A DNA stretch of 9,465 nt from Methanosarcina sp. (GTDB taxonomy: Archaea; Halobacteriota; Methanosarcinia; Methanosarcinales; Methanosarcinaceae). The position numbers were made by a program, and so were the translations under genes. The stretch is from contig DUGS01000149.1 of the NCBI GenBank assembly GCA_013331265.1, forward strand, positions 1 to 9,465, given 5' to 3'. Below the pieces are notes generated by a model. That model searched no databases and had not been told where the DNA came from. It was given only the letters and a program-made list of their open reading frames with translations. This document shows positions 4,778-9,465 of this stretch, piece after piece (positions within the stretch are counted from its first letter, which is position 1; the number at the start of each line of letters is the position of its first letter).

Positions 4778-6922
4778 TCACTTTCTTTTCACTCTAAGAA
4801 GAGCAAGCACTCCTAACCCTGCAAAAAGTATAGACAGGACTCCGAATCCTGGCATTGACAGCTTTTTTTCTTTGGGCTCAACCTTTACAGGAAGGGCTTT
4901 GTATTCATCATAATTGGAAATTGAAACTCCCTCAAAAGTTGAATCTTCTTTATAGTATTCCTCAAAACTAGCAAAAAGGTCCTGTATTGAGAGCTGATCT
5001 TCAAAGCCTTCTTTTACGGATACTTCAATTATTCCTTTTGAATTCGCACCTCTCATCTCACCCATCTCGGGTGCAATACTATCTACAATACTCGATGTGG
5101 AGTTAAGGTCTTTAGCCCCATGGTTATAAGCCCTGATAATAAAGAAGTCTACCAGAGGAGTAATTTTTTCAATTTCTGATGCAGTATAACCTGATGGGAG
5201 GCTTGCTGATATGGATACATTTTCTCCGGCTCTATTACGTGCAAGCTCAAAAAGAGGCTTATAGTCCATACAACTGTCTTTGGAACCTGAAACTGGGGAA
5301 GGTTTCACGTAAATATTAACTCCATCGAAAGGCGCAAGTGACTTCTCATTATAATCAAGGATAGCATTCAGGGAAGACCGGGAAATGCTTGGAGCCATTT
5401 CTGATGTGCAGTTGAGTTCCTCAAGAAGAACTGCATGCACTGATATTCCCTCTTCGTGAGCCATTTTTACAAAACGCTCATACTGCCAGACATCCGGACC
5501 GTTCATACTCAGGAAAATAGTATCAATTCCTGAGGCGGTAAGATTTGTCATAAGGTCTGGAAACTCAACCCTGTATGGAGAAGAAAGTTTAATTCCGGAG
5601 ACATTGACCTGATATTCCGGAAAAAGAGTTCCCCGGGCTTTAGTAGTATCTCCACTCTGACTTTCCTGCACCTTTACTGAACCTTCAGAGGTTTTTTCAG
5701 TAACTAAAACCTCAGGGGTATTTCCTGATCCCGATGAAGTGTTTATGAATTCAGAGGAGTTATTTTCGGATTCGGAAACGTAATCAGGCCCAGAAGCATT
5801 ATCTTTGGTAGAGATTTCAGTTTCTATCGGATCTTCAGTAGAGATTTCGGTTTTTATCTGATCAGAAGCGAAACTTACACCTGGCTCTGATTCAACAAAT
5901 TTGCGGATAAAAGCATAGTCTATAGCCATATATCCTGTGTTCTTTGAGGCATCAGAGTAAGATTCTGCATAAAGATAGACATGCATAGGGAAGTTTGTAA
6001 TGTAATCATTCGAAGAATAATCCATCTTTACATCCCGAATTCCATTCTTAAACCATGCTACATGACGTGTATCGTTTTCTTCATACCAGGCGATTCCCGA
6101 AGTGTACCATTGTCCTTCAGGGACCTGGACATCAGTTTTGTCAAAAGAATTAAACTTCTCTTTCCTGTAAATTGTCTCCCAGCGCACCCGGCTCTCATTT
6201 GTAAATTCGGTCTGGTGCATGATTTCGTTTTTCCTGCTGTCGACCTGGTCTATGAAACCCTGTCTCAGCAGAGGACCCCTCTCGTCTTTCCCTGTTGTAA
6301 CTTTCATTCTTTTGACCACAAACATGGAATTAATATCAAAACTTTTCTTAGTGTAGATAAGAGAAGAATCATAAGCGTGAGGCACAGGAACTGTCACTTT
6401 ACAGACACCGTTTTTGACTTCAACAAACCCTCCGCCTGCACTTTTGGAGTACCATACACGCCCCTGGAGCTTATCTTCCTCAAAATCATCGAAAAATTCA
6501 AAGGTCTTTTCTCCGTTACTCATTGCCTCAGCTGCAGGATCTCCGTATTCCATAAGAAGTACAGTGTCCTCATTTGCAGGGAGAGAAGAAATCTTGACCC
6601 AGATAAGAGCTTCTTCAGTTTCCGGGTCCCAGGTCTCGATCCAGTAATTGAGTGTTTTTCCATGGGAAGAAAAACGAAGGTCAGAACCATCTATTTTTGC
6701 CTGTGAAAAATTAAAGTTAGAAGAATTCAGGGAAATAGGAACCTGATAATTTGTTAGAGCCTCTCCTGAATTTTCAGTGATTACAATCTCCTGGGAATAA
6801 CCTTCCGTATCATTTGTTGCAGATAGAGCCCATAGATCATCCGCGGTAGCCAGGGAAAAGCCTGTAATCAAAACAAGTAAAAAAATAGAAATAATCCCAC
6901 ACGTGATCAGTCTCTTTTTCAT
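4778..6922 (-). CDS. Secreted surface protein: DUF2341-like domain, barrel-like domain, PGF-CTERM-like anchor
   Basis: A 714-residue exported protein. A signal peptide (1-27) has a KKR n-region, a hydrophobic core and a likely cut near ATA/DD. Residues 40-145 look like DUF2341: YSQEIVITENSG, a DLRFSS core and LLMEYGDP. Residues 145-350 continue as a beta-rich jelly-roll or lectin-like region. A Ser/Thr/Glu linker (about 350-430) has a 10-residue tandem repeat, ISTEDP-type. Residues 435-680 alternate predicted strands (DTIFLSMN, SVHAVLL, GVNIYVKP, FFIIRAYN, GIIEVSVKEG, GVSISNYDEY) with helices, as in a TIM-barrel glycosidase-like fold. The tail has PGFG (691-694), a hydrophobic helix and RVKRK, resembling PGF-CTERM signals handled by archaeosortase. 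About fourteen N-glycosylation sequons fit an extracellular glycoprotein. ATG start with a weak GAGG site 9 nt upstream. A carbohydrate-binding or cleaving role is inferred; no catalytic residues can be assigned. Confidence 0.85.
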   Translation of the reverse strand: MKKRLITCGIISIFLLVLITGFSLATADDLWALSATNDTEGYSQEIVITENSGEALTNYQVPISLNSSNFNFSQAKIDGSDLRFSSHGKTLNYWIETWDPETEEALIWVKISSLPANEDTVLLMEYGDPAAEAMSNGEKTFEFFDDFEEDKLQGRVWYSKSAGGGFVEVKNGVCKVTVPVPHAYDSSLIYTKKSFDINSMFVVKRMKVTTGKDERGPLLRQGFIDQVDSRKNEIMHQTEFTNESRVRWETIYRKEKFNSFDKTDVQVPEGQWYTSGIAWYEENDTRHVAWFKNGIRDVKMDYSSNDYITNFPMHVYLYAESYSDASKNTGYMAIDYAFIRKFVESEPGVSFASDQIKTEISTEDPIETEISTKDNASGPDYVSESENNSSEFINTSSGSGNTPEVLVTEKTSEGSVKVQESQSGDTTKARGTLFPEYQVNVSGIKLSSPYRVEFPDLMTNLTASGIDTIFLSMNGPDVWQYERFVKMAHEEGISVHAVLLEELNCTSEMAPSISRSSLNAILDYNEKSLAPFDGVNIYVKPSPVSGSKDSCMDYKPLFELARNRAGENVSISASLPSGYTASEIEKITPLVDFFIIRAYNHGAKDLNSTSSIVDSIAPEMGEMRGANSKGIIEVSVKEGFEDQLSIQDLFASFEEYYKEDSTFEGVSISNYDEYKALPVKVEPKEKKLSMPGFGVLSILFAGLGVLALLRVKRK
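5808..5867 (-). repeat. 30-bp in-frame tandem repeat in the surface-protein linker
   Basis: Two 30-bp units (5808-5837 and 5838-5867) with a few differences encode the paired decapeptides IKTEISTEDP and IETEISTKDN. The period is a multiple of three, so copy-number change would alter linker length without a frameshift. Confidence 0.7.
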
Positions 6923-7207
6923 ATTTACCAGCCTCTTTTAACCTTCTTCAATAAACATGATAAAAAATGTTATCCGAACATTATCAAGACTATAACCAAT
7001 ATTATCTATTTTGCCTAAGGTATTAACCCACAAAGAATAAACCTTTTCATAAATGCTTACACAGAATAATAGTAAAAATAATAGTATCAAGTTATATAAA
7101 AATTGAGTAAAAAAAGAAAAAGAAAAACAAGAAGATATATTGAAAGAAGATAGAGAGTTTAAAGATCCCGAAATGATAATAAAGAAGCTATACAATTACA
7201 TTTTCCC
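6923..7207. other. Divergent intergenic region between surface protein and dUTPase
   Basis: These 285 bp of very AT-rich DNA must hold the promoters of both flanking genes. A symmetric TTATATAA at 7092-7099 could act as a TATA box in either direction, though both leaders would then be long (about 80 and 140 nt). AATAATAGTA occurs twice just before it. A minus-strand frame of 85 codons here is Phe/Ser/Leu-rich low complexity and is not credible. Confidence 0.55.
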
Positions 7208-7723
7208 ATGACTCTTTTATCCAGCAACGAACTGAAAAAACTCATACGAGCAAACCCCCCTTTGCTTGAAAATGCGGTCGACATTGAAACCCAGATCCAG
7301 CCTAATGGGCTTGAACTTACCCTGAAAGAGATAAAAACAATAGAAGGTGCGGGAGCTGTCGATTTTGACAATTCTGAAAGGAAAGTCCCCAACGCAAAAC
7401 CCCTGGAATTTGGGAAAGACGACTGGATTCACCTTCCCAGGGGTATTTATAAAGTGATATTTAACGAAATCGTAAATATTCCCATGAATCTTGCTGCAAT
7501 TGCAAGGCCGAGATCAACCCTTATTCGATGCGGGGCAACACTTGAGACCGCGGTATGGGATGCCGGTTACAGGGGACGCAGTGAGTCCATGCTTGTAGTT
7601 TATAACTCTGCGGGCTTCAAATTAAAGAAAAACGCCAGGATAATGCAGCTCCTTTTCTATACTCTTAATACCGAAGTAGAAGAAGGTTATTCAGGGATCT
7701 ACCAGAACGAAAATACAAACTAA
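7208..7723 (+). CDS. dut: dUTPase (deoxyuridine 5'-triphosphate nucleotidohydrolase), archaeal DCD/DUT family
   Basis: A 171-residue enzyme of the dCTP-deaminase/dUTPase trimer fold that hydrolyses dUTP to dUMP and pyrophosphate. It keeps uracil out of DNA and supplies dUMP for thymidylate. Visible motifs are QIQPNGLEL (29-37), the phosphate-binding RPRSTLIRCGA (100-110) and AVWDAGYRG (115-123). In the last, D118 is the expected general base and Y121 the deoxyribose-stacking residue. The dCTP-deaminase catalytic Glu, within VLEFYN of the bacterial enzyme, aligns with V131 in MLVVYN. That indicates a dUTPase without deaminase activity (inference by alignment from memory). ATG start; no Shine-Dalgarno, so a leaderless or short-leader mRNA is likely. 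It is followed 97 bp later by the ADH synthase on the same strand, which has its own promoter. Confidence 0.87.
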   Translation: MTLLSSNELKKLIRANPPLLENAVDIETQIQPNGLELTLKEIKTIEGAGAVDFDNSERKVPNAKPLEFGKDDWIHLPRGIYKVIFNEIVNIPMNLAAIARPRSTLIRCGATLETAVWDAGYRGRSESMLVVYNSAGFKLKKNARIMQLLFYTLNTEVEEGYSGIYQNENTN

Positions 7724-7730
7724 ATTTATG

Positions 7731-7748
7731 GAAAAAAGACAGTTTTTT
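7731..7748 (+). terminator. A6/T6 terminator of dut
   Basis: A run of six As and a run of six Ts, 5 nt apart, follow the dut stop by 8 nt. They give a weak stem that ends in a T-tract. Confidence 0.4.
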
Positions 7749-7776
7749 GAAGTCTGAAGTGAGATATCTTTTGAAA

Positions 7777-7799
7777 ATATATCGATAAAGTATATATCG
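7777..7799 (+). promoter_or_regulatory. TATA box of the ADH synthase with a direct repeat
   Basis: TATATATC at 7791-7798 is centred about 27 nt before the ATG at 7821, and no Shine-Dalgarno is present, so the mRNA is probably leaderless. ATATATCG occurs twice, 15 bp apart (7777-7784 and 7792-7799). The second copy overlaps the TATA box, which would suit a regulator or simply be a duplicated AT-rich element. Confidence 0.5.
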
Positions 7800-7820
7800 C
7801 TGATCCATATATTTCAGCCT

Positions 7821-8615
7821 ATGAGTACAATAGGGAAATCCGTAAGGATGGAGCGTATTTTCAACAGAAATACAGGTAATACTATTATCATTCCCATGGA
7901 CCATGGAGTTGGTGCAGGACCCATCTCAGGGCTTACAAACCTTCAGGACACTGTAAATAAGGTTGCAGAAGGTGGAGCAAATGCCGTACTTGGACACATG
8001 GGGCTTGCCAAACATGGGCACAGAGGGTATGGGCATGATGTAGGTCTGATAATCCACCTCTCAGCTTCAACCTCACTTGCCCTCGACCCTAACCATAAAG
8101 TCCTTGTAACAACTGTGGAAGAAGCTATAAGAGTCGGAGCTGACGCCGTATCTGTTCATATTAACGTAGGGGCTGAAGACGAATTTGAGATGCTGCAGGA
8201 TCTCGGCTATGTTGCAGGAAAATGCGATGAATGGGGAATTCCTCTCCTTGCAATGATGTATCCGCGCGGGAAAAAGGTCCGTTCCGAATACGATGTTGAT
8301 GTAGTAAAGCATGCAGCAAGGATCGGCGCCGAACTTGGAGCAGATATTATCAAAACAAACTACACCGGAAGCCCGGAAACTTTCAAAGAAGTAGTCAGCG
8401 GATGCCCTGTACCTGTAATTATTGCAGGCGGCCCCAAAATAGGCTCGGAAAAGGAACTTCTGGAAATGGTCGAGGGTTCCCTTGAAGCAGGTGGGCGTGG
8501 TGTTGCAATAGGAAGAAACGTATTCCAGGCAGAAGACCCAACTGGCCTTGTACGGAGAATTTCAAAAATCGTCCATGAAGGTATGACTGCAGAAGAAATT
8601 ACAAAAATGGGATAA
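7821..8615 (+). CDS. aroA': 2-amino-3,7-dideoxy-D-threo-hept-6-ulosonate synthase (ADH synthase)
   Basis: A 264-residue class I aldolase-like TIM-barrel enzyme closely resembling MJ0400 of Methanocaldococcus. It joins a deoxy-ketohexose phosphate to L-aspartate semialdehyde to make ADH. This is the first step of the archaeal route to dehydroquinate and aromatic amino acids. Catalytic residues match with a constant offset of six: D27 in PMDHG, Y147 in MMYPRG and the Schiff-base K178 in DIIKTNYTG. The phosphate site includes AGGPK (202-206) and AIGRNVFQ. Length is normal. The main alternative is archaeal class I fructose-bisphosphate aldolase, its sister family, but residue pattern and length favour ADH synthase. 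The partner dehydroquinate synthase II gene is not in the window. No Shine-Dalgarno; the TATA box position suggests a leaderless transcript. Confidence 0.92.
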   Translation: MSTIGKSVRMERIFNRNTGNTIIIPMDHGVGAGPISGLTNLQDTVNKVAEGGANAVLGHMGLAKHGHRGYGHDVGLIIHLSASTSLALDPNHKVLVTTVEEAIRVGADAVSVHINVGAEDEFEMLQDLGYVAGKCDEWGIPLLAMMYPRGKKVRSEYDVDVVKHAARIGAELGADIIKTNYTGSPETFKEVVSGCPVPVIIAGGPKIGSEKELLEMVEGSLEAGGRGVAIGRNVFQAEDPTGLVRRISKIVHEGMTAEEITKMG

Positions 8616-8617
8616 AT

Positions 8618-8685
8618 AGGAAATTTACTTCTTAGGAATTTTCCTGCCACTATTTCCAGTGGAAATGGAGAATATCATATTTTTT
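8618..8685 (+). terminator. Hairpins plus T6 terminator of the ADH synthase
   Basis: Starting 3 nt after the stop, AGGAAATT (8618-8625) pairs with AATTTTCCT (8637-8645) with one bulged base. ATTTCC (8652-8657) pairs perfectly with GGAAAT (8661-8666) around a 3-nt loop. A six-T run follows at 8680-8685. This is a reasonable composite terminator. Confidence 0.5.
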
Positions 8686-8745
8686 AGAAGAGATATTCCT
8701 TCAGATACACAAAGAATGAATTTTAAGACCGGACCTCGGAACTTC

Positions 8746-8780
8746 AACTAAGTTTAAGAAAAAATAAAAGAAACTTAGTT
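8746..8780. repeat. Perfect 10-bp inverted repeat
   Basis: AACTAAGTTT (8746-8755) and AAACTTAGTT (8771-8780) are exact reverse complements around a 15-nt purine/T loop. Related TTAAGTT and TTAACTT words recur at about 8788 and 8820. Confidence 0.65.
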
Positions 8781-8917
8781 AAGATATTAAGTTAAAACAC
8801 TGGATTCATTCAGGTACCCTTAACTTGATAAGCAGTCTCAATGTTCCTTTGCTTTTCTATTCCTTTAATCTTACAGACCAGAGATATAACCAGGATTATG
8901 TAATTAATAAAAAGTAA

Positions 8918-8932
8918 ATTAGAGACTCTAAT
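8918..8932. repeat. 15-bp palindrome with 7-bp arms
   Basis: ATTAGAG and CTCTAAT are exact reverse complements around a single A. This is compact enough to be a dimeric regulator's site. No gene start is near it in this window. Confidence 0.55.
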
Positions 8933-9029
8933 AAAGATAAATAGATGAGAGACTCCGAATAGTGGAAACTCCTTTTTCAAATAGGCCCTCAATATATTGA
9001 AGGATTATCAGATCCAAACCCTGTTTCTG

Positions 9030-9040
9030 TATATATAAAA
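9030..9040 (+). promoter_or_regulatory. Orphan TATA box
   Basis: TATATATAAAA is one of the best archaeal TATA matches in the window and predicts transcription from about 9060. No coding gene follows, but a strong hairpin begins at 9067. Confidence 0.45.
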
Positions 9041-9066
9041 CAAAGAACATTCGGTTTACATGTAGA

Positions 9067-9106
9067 TTCCAATAGAAATTGGGGGCTATTCAGGTTTCTA
9101 CTGGAA
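9067..9106. ncRNA. Candidate structured RNA: hairpin with 12-bp arms
   Basis: TTCCAATAGAAA (9067-9078) and TTTCTACTGGAA (9095-9106) are reverse complements except at one position, around a 16-nt loop. On the minus strand the odd pair becomes a G-U wobble, so all 12 pairs can form. On the plus strand it is an A-C mismatch. It begins at the start site predicted from the TATA box at 9030. A smaller stem (ATGAG 9117-9121 with CTCAT 9130-9134) follows. Transcription is not shown, so this is a proposal. Confidence 0.35.
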
Positions 9107-9175
9107 AGAGAAAAATATGAGATTGATACCTCATGGTAAAGAGGAAACGACATTCAAATGAACCGAAAAAGATGT

Positions 9176-9224
9176 GCAGGACAAAACCATCAGAACAGCG
9201 GCAGGACAAAACCATACAGAACAG
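9176..9224. repeat. Direct duplication of about 24 bp
   Basis: GCAGGACAAAACCAT followed by CAGAACAG occurs at 9176-9198. It occurs again, with one inserted A, at 9201-9224. The two copies are adjacent with a 25-bp period. No third copy is visible. Confidence 0.7.
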
Positions 9225-9465
9225 TGCAAAGTTAAGGAAAAAGAGTATAAGAAGACCTTAACATAATGGAGACCTGCGTAAAATATAGGTTTGTTTTGTA
9301 GAAAAGCTACATAGATGGACTCCTGCTATCGAAGGTGAGCGATTAAAAGAGAAAAGAAAAAACCTCATTTATAGTGATAAATACGAGAAACAATTAAAAA
9401 ATATATATGAAAAAAACGAAAAGACATAGATTAGGAAGAAATAGAGATATTAAAAAAATAAATTT

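Larger units (their letters stand above)
8616..9465. other. 850-bp gene-free region rich in inverted and direct repeats
   Basis: I find no credible complete gene. The region holds several perfect or near-perfect inverted repeats, an orphan TATA box (9030-9040) followed by a 12-bp hairpin, a 25-bp-spaced direct duplication (9176-9224), and short protein-like frames without proper starts (9066-9159 and 9289-9426). The last 120 bases are strongly purine-rich on the plus strand. No tRNA-like sequence is evident. Confidence 0.6.

Noticed and set aside
4632..4913. Plus-strand frame of 93 codons starting in the purine block
   Set aside because: The sequence is Lys/Glu low complexity followed by Phe/Leu low complexity, made by the purine/pyrimidine tracts, and it overlaps the C-terminus of the surface protein.
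5981..6706. Plus-strand frame of 241 codons inside the surface protein gene
   Set aside because: It is the antisense shadow of a strongly supported secreted protein, with no domain, start signal or neighbour of its own.
6938..7195. Minus-strand frame of 85 codons in the surface protein/dUTPase gap
   Set aside because: It is Phe/Ser/Ile-rich translation of AT-rich promoter DNA with no ribosome site and no recognisable domain.
8810..8992. Minus-strand frame of 60 codons with a hydrophobic stretch
   Set aside because: It has a TTG start with no Shine-Dalgarno, is AT-rich and resembles no family I know. It spans the 8918-8932 palindrome. A small membrane protein cannot be fully excluded.
9060..9065. 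ATG immediately followed by TAG, as a possible pyrrolysine-containing peptide
   Set aside because: UAG as codon two, no Shine-Dalgarno and a short interrupted frame make a pyrrolysine gene very unlikely without homology support.

Overview
The window looks like a piece of a Methanosarcina chromosome (methanogenic archaeon). This is an inference from the gene set and the sequence style. The genes include an archaeal 2-amino-3,7-dideoxy-hept-6-ulosonate synthase, a dUTPase of the archaeal type, an Isf-type iron-sulfur flavoprotein, a family-6 (hypoxanthine) DNA glycosylase matching the one characterised in M. barkeri, and a surface protein ending in a PGF-CTERM-like tail. Intergenic DNA is long and AT-rich, with archaeal TATA-like boxes and T-tract terminators. 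Coding regions are much more GC-balanced.

Layout. 66-542 (-): hypoxanthine/deaminated-base DNA glycosylase. 831-1970 (+): MJ1255-type GT-B glycosyltransferase, convergent with 2000-2659 (-), a HAD-superfamily phosphatase/phosphoglucomutase-like enzyme. 2754-2942 (-): small two-helix membrane protein with a TTG start. 3044-3472 (-): methionine-R-sulfoxide reductase MsrB. 3664-4287 (-): Isf-type flavoprotein. 4303-4777: gene-free, with a 22-bp tandem duplication and a polypurine/polypyrimidine block. 4778-6922 (-): a 714-residue secreted, cell-surface anchored protein (signal peptide, DUF2341-like N-terminal domain, Ser/Thr/Glu linker, barrel-like C-terminal domain, PGF-CTERM-like tail). 7208-7723 (+): dUTPase. 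7821-8615 (+): ADH synthase, the archaeal entry to aromatic amino acid biosynthesis. 8616-9465: about 850 bases with no convincing gene but several inverted and direct repeats and one strong orphan TATA box.

The genes look mostly like single transcription units: gaps are about 95-475 bases, the only tight junction is the 29-bp convergent one, and individual TATA boxes or T-tracts can be seen. Two loose themes exist: DNA hygiene (deaminated-base glycosylase, dUTPase) and oxidative-damage handling (MsrB, Isf-type flavoprotein). They are not arranged as one operon, so functional coupling is only a guess. I see no CRISPR array, tRNA, rRNA, intact insertion sequence or defence island. The most interesting items are the surface protein, the non-ATG starts of isf and msrB, and the structured, apparently transcribable non-coding segment near 9030-9225.
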